Shown in pieces: positions 45,292 to 51,569 of a stretch of 64,000 bases of DNA (its first letter is position 1; each line of letters begins with the position of its first letter). The notes beneath the pieces are model-generated. The model ran no database searches and had not been told where the DNA came from. It was given only the letters and a program-made list of their open reading frames with translations. Origin of the DNA: Alphaproteobacteria bacterium (GTDB lineage: Bacteria; Pseudomonadota; Alphaproteobacteria; CAAGCB01; CAG-977); assembly GCA_900768875.1 (NCBI GenBank), contig CAAGEP010000003.1, positions 496,001 through 560,000 of the forward strand, given 5' to 3'. A program made the translations under genes and the position numbers.

Positions 45292-46369
45292 CGGACAAAA
45301 CCTCCGGATTCATAACGGACACCGCGGCGTTTTCGACCAAACGCCCGCCGCCCGCCGCCACAACGAAATCCCCCGCCGAAACGCCGTCTGAAATTTCAAC
45401 CGATTGATTGTCGAACACCGCTCCGATTTTGACGGGAACAAGCTTGACTTGACGCGTTTTCGGATTGTAAACCCCGACAAAAGGCTCGGCTTCGCGATAA
45501 AACACGGCGGAAAACGGAACGAACACCCCGTTCGTGTTTTTACCTGTCGGCAAAGCGACCTCCGCCGTCATATCGGGCAGAATCAGAAAGTCCTTGGGCT
45601 GATTGAAACGAAAGCGCAATTCGTACGTCGGACGCGCTCCCGCCGCCGAAGGCGCCATATCCGTCAGCTTTGCCTTGATTTGATAATTGTCGCGCGACGG
45701 GAAAGTCACCGTAAACATTTTGCCGACATACGAATCGACTTCGCGCAAACCGACGGCGGGAATCGCGCTTTCAGGCAGATTGACAACGGCTTCCAGCTTG
45801 GACAGGTTTTGCAAAACAGCAACGGGATGATACGCCTGCGCCACCTCGTTTTCCTGCGCCAACAGCTGCGTAATCCGCCCGTCAAAAGGTGCTTTCAAAT
45901 AAGTGTCCGCCAGCTTGTCCCGCGCGATTTTCAAAGCGGCTTCGGCACTTTTGATTTTCGCGTCCGAAGCATCTTTTACCGACTGAGCCGCGTCCAAACG
46001 CTGTTTCGACGCATAGCCGTTTTCAATCAGTTTTTGCGTACGTTCCAATGTCTTGACCGCCAGTTCGTTGACAGCCTTTTCGGCTTCGATTGAATTTGAG
46101 ATTTGCTCGATTTGCCGGCGGTAGTCGCGATCGTCCAACCGCATCAGAACGTCGCCTTTTTTGACATTCTGCCCCAAAACCAGCTTTTGCGACACAATCG
46201 GACCGCCCACGCGGAAAAACAGATTGGCGTGATCGACGGCTTTGACTTTGCCCGCATACACGCCCGCCGCCGCGGCATTCGCCTGTTCGACTTTTGCCAG
46301 TTTGACCACCTGCGCCTGCGCCGAAGCCGAAAACAACAACGCTGCCAAAAACAAAAACACTTTTTTCAT
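45278..46369 (-). CDS. RND efflux periplasmic adaptor (membrane fusion protein)
   Basis: A 363-residue protein with a signal peptide (MKKVFLFLAALLFSASAQA). The lipoyl/hairpin architecture is visible: VYAGKVKAVDHANLFFRVGG, an alpha-hairpin (about residues 95-155), then LADTYLKAPFDGRI, the usual adaptor signature. It connects the RND pump to the outer-membrane channel. It is translationally coupled to the permease gene. Confidence 0.92.
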   Translation of the reverse strand: MKKVFLFLAALLFSASAQAQVVKLAKVEQANAAAAGVYAGKVKAVDHANLFFRVGGPIVSQKLVLGQNVKKGDVLMRLDDRDYRRQIEQISNSIEAEKAVNELAVKTLERTQKLIENGYASKQRLDAAQSVKDASDAKIKSAEAALKIARDKLADTYLKAPFDGRITQLLAQENEVAQAYHPVAVLQNLSKLEAVVNLPESAIPAVGLREVDSYVGKMFTVTFPSRDNYQIKAKLTDMAPSAAGARPTYELRFRFNQPKDFLILPDMTAEVALPTGKNTNGVFVPFSAVFYREAEPFVGVYNPKTRQVKLVPVKIGAVFDNQSVEISDGVSAGDFVVAAGGGRLVENAAVSVMNPEVLSDVRD

Positions 46370-46433
46370 CGCGCACCTCGTTTAAAACAACAAATCAATA
46401 TAGCAGTTTTTTATGTTTTTTTCAAAAAAACTC

Positions 46434-46462
46434 TTGCCAAGGCATTTTGAAAGCGTTATATA
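46434..46462 (+). promoter_or_regulatory. Promoter of tRNA-Gln
   Basis: TTGCCA (46434-46439), 17-base spacer, TATATA (46457-46462), 17 bases upstream of the tRNA 5' end. Confidence 0.72.
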
Positions 46463-46478
46463 AAACCTGTCAGATTGT

Positions 46479-46552
46479 TGGGGAATAGTTTAATGGTAGA
46501 ACAGCGGACTCTGACTCCGTTAGTCTTGGTTCGAGTCCAGGTTCCCCAGCCA
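46479..46552 (+). tRNA. tRNA-Gln (CTG anticodon)
   Basis: A 74-nt cloverleaf. The acceptor is TGGGGAA/TTCCCCA with G73 and encoded CCA. The anticodon stem GCGGA/TCCGT holds loop CTCTGAC with anticodon CTG (reads CAG). The T-loop is TTCGAGT. GatCAB in the same window fits the indirect charging route for tRNA-Gln and/or tRNA-Asn used by alphaproteobacteria. Confidence 0.95.
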
Positions 46553-46560
46553 CTTCAAAG

Positions 46561-46596
46561 GCCAAGTCGTTGAAAACAAACGAACTTGGCTTTTTT
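46561..46596 (+). terminator. Terminator of tRNA-Gln
   Basis: GCCAAGTCGTT pairs with AACGAACTTGGC (one mismatch) around a short A-rich loop, followed by six T residues, 8 bases after the tRNA. Confidence 0.85.
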
Positions 46597-46929
46597 GTAC
46601 GGTGGAATCTATTAGCACTGTTAATAGACCTGCCAACTTAAAGTCCTGCGCGAAACGGTGAATTGCAAGCTGAAATATGACAGGTTGAATTAAACGGGAA
46701 GGGAGGCTTTTTTCAAAGCCTCTCCGTAATTCGGTTCAGTTCCGGCCGTTTAATTTAAAGCGTCCGACAGCATCCGCCTGTGATTCCCCGTTTTTTCAAT
46801 ATAGCGGCACACCGAATCAAACAATCGATTCTTTGCGCGCTGGTGACGTGCTGTTTGTGAAAAAGACGTTCCGTCTTGCCAAAGACGTGCGATCAATCGC
46901 GGCTCCATTCATCTTTGGAGGAACAACGC
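46597..46929. other. Gene-free intergenic stretch with several hairpins
   Basis: These 333 bases hold no supported gene. Small dyads include CTATTA-N7-TAATAG (46610-46628) and AAGACG-TTCC-GTCTT near 46863. A larger nested structure lies at 46685-46758. Downstream, TCCCCGTTTTTT (46785-46796) could pair with the AAACGGGA segment at 46692-46699, which is also one arm of that nested structure, so the two pairings exclude each other. It could be a small RNA, an attenuator, or decayed sequence upstream of the glycosyltransferase remnant. Confidence 0.4.
46685..46758. repeat. 74-bp nested inverted-repeat element
   Basis: The ends TTGAATTAAACGG and CCGTTTAATTTAA pair over 13 positions (one G-U). They enclose a perfect hairpin GAGGCTTT-TTTC-AAAGCCTC (46703-46722) and a small CCG-TAATT-CGG hairpin, forming a three-way junction. 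It could be a structured RNA or a miniature inverted-repeat element; nothing in the sequence decides between these. Confidence 0.5.
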
Positions 46930-47157
46930 ATGACTAAAGTTTCCGTTGTTATTCCTTGCCACAACCAAAGCGCGTCCATTGACGAAGCGGTGAACAGCAT
47001 TTTGGCGCAGACGTTTTCCGATTTTGAAATCATCATTGTTAATGATGGCTCGACGGACGCGGCAACCAACGCTTTGCCGGAAAAATACAGTCGTCCGAAA
47101 ACGACGGTAATTCATGCGGAAAACGAAGTATCAGCAAAAACAAAAAGAACCCATTGA
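46930..47157 (+). pseudogene. Truncated family 2 glycosyltransferase remnant
   Basis: A good ribosome-binding site (GGAGG) and ATG start a 75-residue reading frame. MTKVSVVIPCHNQSASIDEAVNSIL and FEIIIVNDGSTDAATNALPEKY are the N-terminal nucleotide-binding part of a GT2 enzyme (with the first DxS/T-type Asp). Homology stops at HAENEVSA, and the frame ends inside the terminator of the opposing tRNA-Ser gene. The catalytic domain is missing, so this is probably the 5' stump of a deleted gene. Confidence 0.75.
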
Positions 47158-47174
47158 AAACAATGGGTTCTTTT
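47143..47174 (-). terminator. Terminator of tRNA-Ser
   Basis: AAAAGAACCCATTG-AAAA-CAATGGGTTCTTTT is a perfect 14-bp stem with a tetraloop, beginning 6 bases after the tRNA 3' end on the minus strand. Confidence 0.92.
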
Positions 47175-47180
47175 GCAAAA

Positions 47181-47270
47181 TGGCGGAGAGTGTGGGAATC
47201 GAACCCACTCACGGGTTTAACCCCGTGTACGGATTAGCAATCCGCTGCATTACCATCCTGCCCACTCTCC
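47181..47270 (-). tRNA. tRNA-Ser (GCT anticodon)
   Basis: A 90-nt tRNA with the long variable arm of the serine type. The acceptor is GGAGAGT/ACTCTCC with G73 and encoded CCA. The anticodon loop TTGCTAA sits in a GCGGA/TCCGT stem, anticodon GCT (reads AGC/AGT). The variable arm pairs CACGGG/CCCGTG and the T-loop is TTCGATT. Confidence 0.95.
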
Positions 47271-47280
47271 GTTGGCTTTT

Positions 47281-47309
47281 GTTTTAGCGAAAGTTTTGCC
47301 GTTCGTCAA
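47281..47309 (-). promoter_or_regulatory. Promoter of tRNA-Ser
   Basis: Minus strand: TTGACG (47309-47304), 17-base spacer, TAAAAC (47286-47281), 10 bases upstream of the tRNA 5' end. Confidence 0.65.
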
Positions 47310-47318
47310 CTAAAATAA

Positions 47319-48407
47319 TCAGTTAAACGCCTTTCCTAATTCGTTGACGTGTTTAATTGCCTGCATAAAGCGGTCGGCGGACAATTCCTCGCCTTCGATT
47401 TTCCAACCGGGGACTTTGGTCGCTTTTTCGACCAAAGCGGGCAAATCCGCTTCCGTCAATCCCAAGTCAGCCAATTTGGTCGGCAGGCGGGCTTCGCGGT
47501 AAAAGCGCATCACGCGGTCGCGCAGTTCGGTTTGACCGTCATAATCCAACAACACCAAAACACCGTAGGCCACCCAATAGCCGTGCAGATAGTCATGATA
47601 CACGGGGAAAATCGTCGCCCCGTAGTAAAAGCAATGCGCCAAGTTTGTATTATAGTAAAATTCGGGACAAACCGTCATATTGCTGACCAATCCCGTTGAA
47701 ATCACAATGTCCAGCGCGACTTCCTGCAAAGCTTGGGACGATTTTCCCGCACGGCAGGATGCCAACGCTTCCGCCCCGTATTTCAGCAAAGGTTCGGTGC
47801 AGGCGTCGCACAAACAACGCCCCAACAGCAGATTCTGGTCAAGCTCAACATGACGCAAAGCCAGCTTGACTTCGGGTTCTTTGCTCAAAGCGTCGCCAAT
47901 GCCCGCCTGCAAGTATTCAATCGGCGCTTTGGCGATGACGGCATCGTTGATAAACACGAACAGCGGAGGCTGTTTGCTGTAATAATTGTTTTTGAAACTG
48001 CCGTCCGCGTTGTACATAATCGCCAAAGCGGTACACGGCGCGCAGTTTGACGCAATGGTCGGGAACGTGAACAACGGCTTGCCCAGCTTTTCCGCCAACA
48101 CTTTGCAAGTGTCGCAACATTTTCCGCCGCCCATCGCCAAAATCATATCGGCGGACTTTACCGCGTCGATTTCAGCCAAAGCGTCCACGTTTTCGTATGT
48201 CGAACTGCCCGTGAACAGCGCGCGCCCCAAGACTGTGACATTCACCCGCTTCAAAGCGCTTTCCAACAGATCTCCGCCCGCCGCCGTCGCGCGTTTCCCG
48301 CCGACGATGACTGCTGTTTTTCCGTATTGTTTCAAAATATCCGCCGCGGTTTCATAAGCATCCGCACCGATGACATAGTTCGGCAAAGCAACCGTTTCAC
48401 GTTTCAT
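47319..48407 (-). CDS. Iron-containing alcohol dehydrogenase, glycerol-dehydrogenase-like
   Basis: A 362-residue protein of the GldA/polyol dehydrogenase branch. NAD-binding motifs are ADMILAMGGGKCCDTCKV and TFPTIASNCAPCTALAIMY. Metal-ligand candidates are the Asp in QAGIGDALSKEPEV (about 175), the His in NTNLAHCFYYG and the His in HDYLHGYWVAYGV. It most likely oxidises glycerol or a related polyol; the substrate is not certain. The start at 48407 (ribosome-binding site AAAGGG) is preferred to a TTG two codons upstream. The small ORF upstream lies 15 bases before and probably shares the transcript. Confidence 0.85.
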   Translation of the reverse strand: MKRETVALPNYVIGADAYETAADILKQYGKTAVIVGGKRATAAGGDLLESALKRVNVTVLGRALFTGSSTYENVDALAEIDAVKSADMILAMGGGKCCDTCKVLAEKLGKPLFTFPTIASNCAPCTALAIMYNADGSFKNNYYSKQPPLFVFINDAVIAKAPIEYLQAGIGDALSKEPEVKLALRHVELDQNLLLGRCLCDACTEPLLKYGAEALASCRAGKSSQALQEVALDIVISTGLVSNMTVCPEFYYNTNLAHCFYYGATIFPVYHDYLHGYWVAYGVLVLLDYDGQTELRDRVMRFYREARLPTKLADLGLTEADLPALVEKATKVPGWKIEGEELSADRFMQAIKHVNELGKAFN

Positions 48408-48422
48408 TTCCAAGCCCTTTTA

Positions 48423-48620
48423 TCAACGGTACAGCATAGCTTCGGACAAATGCGACGAAACGCGTTCCGCTTCCATGGATTTTCTTTCCGTGTCGCGCAA
48501 AATGGACGCGCGCAATTTTTCGTTTGCGATTGCGTTTTCCGGCGTTCCGCCCAATTCGACGCTGACGGGTGCACCTTTTGCGAATTTTTTGACCAAAGAC
48601 TTATCGCTTAATTTCGACAT
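48423..48620 (-). CDS. Small basic protein of unknown function
   Basis: A 65-residue basic protein (MSKLSDKSLVKKFAKG... VELGGTPENAIANEKLRASI...), probably helical in its second half. I recognise no family. It is supported as a gene by a strong ribosome-binding site (AAGGAGTT, 9 bases before ATG) and a near-consensus promoter. It is the first gene of a unit with the GldA-like dehydrogenase and is bordered upstream by the terminator of the large polyproline protein gene. Confidence 0.65.
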   Translation of the reverse strand: MSKLSDKSLVKKFAKGAPVSVELGGTPENAIANEKLRASILRDTERKSMEAERVSSHLSEAMLYR

Positions 48621-48653
48621 TTTGAAACGAACTCCTTAGAATTTTATAAGGGA

Positions 48654-48682
48654 AGTATAATGCTCCTGCAAAAAAATCTCAA
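48654..48682 (-). promoter_or_regulatory. Promoter of the small ORF and GldA-like gene
   Basis: Minus strand: TTGAGA (48682-48677), 17-base spacer, TATACT (48659-48654). The same unusual -35 hexamer TTGAGA is used by the polyproline-protein gene upstream. Confidence 0.75.
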
Positions 48683-48695
48683 GTTTTCCAAACAT

Positions 48696-48725
48696 AAAAG
48701 GCGGGATTTTTCACCCGCCTTTTTG
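48696..48725 (-). terminator. Terminator of the polyproline-protein gene
   Basis: AAAAGGCGGG and CCCGCCTTTT form a 10-bp stem with an 8-base loop and flanking T-run, 4 bases after the stop on the minus strand. Confidence 0.9.
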
Positions 48726-48729
48726 TTTG

Positions 48730-51447
48730 TTATCTGGATTCACCCTGCCAAACCGCCTGTTTTACCGGAATTTTGGGCGCGGTAGCATTTTGCACCGTTC
48801 TGCTTTGCAACGTCTGCATCAAGTTCGGCTTGTGCGACATCTGATTCAGCTTGTCCTGCAAAGACCGCGCAGGCGGCGGAGGCGGCGGCATTGTCGATTC
48901 CGCTTGTTTCGGCATCGGCGGCGGCATAGCTCCGGCAGGCGCTAACGGCATCTGCACGCCGTTAAGCGGCGGCGGCATAGCCCCGGCGGGCGCTAACGGC
49001 ATCTGCACGCCGTTAAGCGGCGGCGGAACAACCTTGCCTTTCGTCGGCATCGGCGGCGGCATAGCTCCGGCAGGTGCTAACGGCATCTGCACACCGTTAA
49101 GCGGCGGCGGAACAACTTTGCCTTTTGTCGGCATCGGCGGCGGGGGTGGCGGCATCGTCGATTCCGCTTGTTTCGGCATCGGCGGCATAGCTCCGGCAGG
49201 TGCTAACGGCATCTGCACGCCGTTAAGCGGCGGCGGAACAACCTTGCCTTTCGTCGGCATCGGCGGCGGCATCGTCATTCCCGCTTGCTTAGGCTGAGAA
49301 GCTTCTTTCGGCTTACCCGACAAAACGGTTGCAAAATCGGCACGCATCGCGTTTTTGTCCGCTTTTTCCTTTGCAACGGGAGCCTTTCCGTCATTGACTT
49401 TGGTTTTGGTGTTCCACAAACCGTCCAGTTCTTCCTGAGATTTACCGTAAGTCTGCACTTTCCCGAACGTTTTTTTCTGTTCCTGCAAAGCGTCCAAACG
49501 TTTTTCAAACGCCGCGCCGTAGGTTTCCGACAGTTCGTTTCCTTTAAAGGAATCTTTGGTGTCGGGGGCATACATGTCGCAAATGATTTTCCATTTCGGA
49601 TCATCTTCGGGAATCGTTACAACGCCGCGCGGGGAAACCAGCAATCGCGCCGCCAACGGATTGTCGTTCGGGTTCATGTGCGCTTCCAAATCATCCGACC
49701 AAGTTGCCTGTTTTTTCAGTCCGTTTTGATTGGTTGAATCCATGGCGACATTTTTCATGTCCTCCAATCCGAAATTTTTGGTCATCAGCGTTTTGGACGA
49801 TGCTTTGTACACGCTGACAAAACCGATATTTTCCCGTGTTCCGTCGGCAAAGGTAACGGCGTGTTTATCCATATCGCCGCTGCCGCCCGTTACCGAATTT
49901 CCCGCGCCCGAATACATCATCGCATACCCCGGATTGGGCGATGCGTAAGTATATCCCGCACGTCCGACGCGCTGGGTCGGATTCATATAAGACGACATTT
50001 CGTCCCCTGCGATGAACGATTGCCCGCGAAAGAAATACTGCGCCCCGTTTTCGTTTGCCTGCTCCAAACGACGGGTAACGGCGGCTTGCGTATCGCCGCG
50101 CTGAGCCGCCTGATTTAACGCCTGCGATATGATTTCATCACGGATTTGCTCCCCGTTCATCCGAGCATAGCGCGCTTTGTCCGCCAAAGAAACGGTCGGA
50201 TCGTTCATCACACATTCCTTCAGCTGGCGGGTTTTGTCCGCCTTGTCTTGAACACGCTGATCCATTTGCCCCAGCGTCATTGGCGTAATCGCGCCGACAA
50301 CGTTTGCTCCGTTTGTGCTTTGAACGACTCTCAGCGCGTTTTTGATATTGCCGCGCGCGTCTTCGGGTTCAAAAAACGGTGTCAGCAGTTCGTATTTATC
50401 GCTTGAATCCTGTCCGTGCGTCGGACGGCGAATGACAAACACGGACGGATCGGCGACTTTGTCCATATCCGCACCGTCGCAAAATACGGTCTTGAAGCCC
50501 GCTTTGTTCATACGATCAACCAAAGCCTGCATTTTGTCGGGAGAATCCAATGTAAAACTTTGCGCGCATGCAACGGGTTCGGTCAAATTCTGCATTCCCA
50601 GCATCGGCGGCAGTTTGATAGCGCGGACGGCGTTTTCGCCCTGATACATCTGGCGGGCGTACAGCACGTTTCCGGCTTGTTCTTGAAAATTTTGCGCGCT
50701 GTTGTCACGCAGTTCTTTACACCGCGCGTTCAGTCGGGAACGCAAAGCGTCCGATTGTTCCCGCACATTTTTAATTTCCGCCCCCGTTTGGCTCAAATCC
50801 TGTTCGGCGGCCGCGATTTTTTTATCGAAAGACTCGGGATTGAAAACGGCTTCTTTTGAAGCGTCATCCTTGGCAGACTGAAAGAACTCATCGATTTTTT
50901 GTTTATTTTTATTGATGGCGCGTTTATTCAGCAGAACTTTGATTTTGTCTTTCAGAGCTTTGGGTTCAGGCAGTTTGTCCCCCTTTTGCAAAGCGGCGCG
51001 CACGTCTTTTTGCATAGCGGGCGGATACGCGGACAGAAGCGCATCCACGCTGTCGCGAACGGAACGCGTCGCTTCTTTTGTTCGCGCCATCGCGTCAAGC
51101 TCTGCCTGTTTTTCCTTTTCCTGCGCCGATTTTTGGGCTATATCACCGTTCAGCGCGGCTTCTTTTTTCTGAAAAGTTCCGTACAGTTCCGCAATCTGCG
51201 CCTGATAACGTTTGTTTTCCGCCTTGTACAACGTATCCAGCGCCGTATTGTCATCGGCGGCCAATATGTAATCGGTATCAACAAACCGTAAAATTCTGTG
51301 TTCGGCTTTTTCACCAAACGATTGCTCAGAATCCCCGAATTCACGCCGAGCGGCGGAAACCGCCGCAGCTTTGTCGAATCCCTGCGGGATATTATATAAA
51401 TCCGGCTGCAGTCCCTGCCATTCTGTTTTTTCTTTTGCGTCCGCCAT
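48730..51447 (-). CDS. Large modular protein with coiled coil, toxin-like core and polyproline repeats
   Basis: A 905-residue protein with no signal peptide or membrane helix. Residues about 30-275 are a charged coiled-coil module shared with the protein encoded at 51570-53660 (for example SAYPPAMQKDVRAALQKGDK). Residues about 280-680 are a unique globular core. In it, QYFFRGQSF followed by GYTYASPNPGYAMMYSG weakly resembles the R and STS segments of ADP-ribosyltransferases. Residues about 730-860 are PPPLNGVQMPLAPAGA repeats with runs of six prolines. The last 45 residues (KPNLMQTLQSRTVQN... GESR) match the tail of the 51570-53660 protein. Function is unknown; I infer a secreted, host-interacting protein. 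It has its own promoter and terminator. Confidence 0.6.
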   Translation of the reverse strand: MADAKEKTEWQGLQPDLYNIPQGFDKAAAVSAARREFGDSEQSFGEKAEHRILRFVDTDYILAADDNTALDTLYKAENKRYQAQIAELYGTFQKKEAALNGDIAQKSAQEKEKQAELDAMARTKEATRSVRDSVDALLSAYPPAMQKDVRAALQKGDKLPEPKALKDKIKVLLNKRAINKNKQKIDEFFQSAKDDASKEAVFNPESFDKKIAAAEQDLSQTGAEIKNVREQSDALRSRLNARCKELRDNSAQNFQEQAGNVLYARQMYQGENAVRAIKLPPMLGMQNLTEPVACAQSFTLDSPDKMQALVDRMNKAGFKTVFCDGADMDKVADPSVFVIRRPTHGQDSSDKYELLTPFFEPEDARGNIKNALRVVQSTNGANVVGAITPMTLGQMDQRVQDKADKTRQLKECVMNDPTVSLADKARYARMNGEQIRDEIISQALNQAAQRGDTQAAVTRRLEQANENGAQYFFRGQSFIAGDEMSSYMNPTQRVGRAGYTYASPNPGYAMMYSGAGNSVTGGSGDMDKHAVTFADGTRENIGFVSVYKASSKTLMTKNFGLEDMKNVAMDSTNQNGLKKQATWSDDLEAHMNPNDNPLAARLLVSPRGVVTIPEDDPKWKIICDMYAPDTKDSFKGNELSETYGAAFEKRLDALQEQKKTFGKVQTYGKSQEELDGLWNTKTKVNDGKAPVAKEKADKNAMRADFATVLSGKPKEASQPKQAGMTMPPPMPTKGKVVPPPLNGVQMPLAPAGAMPPMPKQAESTMPPPPPPMPTKGKVVPPPLNGVQMPLAPAGAMPPPMPTKGKVVPPPLNGVQMPLAPAGAMPPPLNGVQMPLAPAGAMPPPMPKQAESTMPPPPPPARSLQDKLNQMSHKPNLMQTLQSRTVQNATAPKIPVKQAVWQGESR
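48900..49275 (-). repeat. Proline-rich coding tandem repeats
   Basis: Four near-identical copies of the segment coding PPPLNGVQMPLAPAGA occur (forward-strand copies of GCTAACGGCATCTGCAC at about 48940, 48991, 49077 and 49202). They are interspersed with MPTKGKVV and MPKQAESTMPPPPPP blocks. Spacing varies by whole codons, which indicates in-frame expansion and contraction. This is coding sequence, not a CRISPR array. Confidence 0.85.
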
Positions 51448-51486
51448 GGAAAAAGCTCCTTGGAATTCTATCCACTATACCTTTAC

Positions 51487-51515
51487 AGAATAGTCCTTTT
51501 CGGAGCTTTTCTCAA
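51487..51515 (-). promoter_or_regulatory. Promoter of the polyproline-protein gene
   Basis: Minus strand: TTGAGA (51515-51510), 17-base spacer, TATTCT (51492-51487). GGACAAAAAAATC lies directly upstream of the -35 box, similar to the motif before two HExxH-family units. The gene has an AAGGAGC ribosome-binding site. Confidence 0.72.
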
Positions 51516-51535
51516 GATTTTTTTGTCCAAAACGC

Positions 51536-51564
51536 AAAGGGCGGGATTTTTCCCCGCACTTTTT
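51536..51564 (-). terminator. Terminator of the gene at 51570-53660
   Basis: AAAGGGCGGG pairs with CCCGCACTTT (one mismatch) around a short T-rich loop, followed by T residues on the minus strand, 6 bases after the stop. Confidence 0.8.
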
Positions 51565-51569
51565 AAAAG

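Noticed and set aside
46600..46800. A known riboswitch, 6S RNA or SRP RNA in the tRNA-Gln to tRNA-Ser interval
   Set aside because: I compared the visible motifs with the conserved cores I remember (cobalamin, 6S and 4.5S/SRP RNA) and none fits, so only an unnamed structure is reported.
48900..49275. Repeats that could be mistaken for a CRISPR array
   Set aside because: The units are in-frame coding repeats of varying spacing without unique spacers, and there are no cas genes.
48851..49297. A Gly-rich plus-strand open frame opposite the polyproline repeats
   Set aside because: It is the reverse complement of proline codons in a supported gene and has no start signals of its own.
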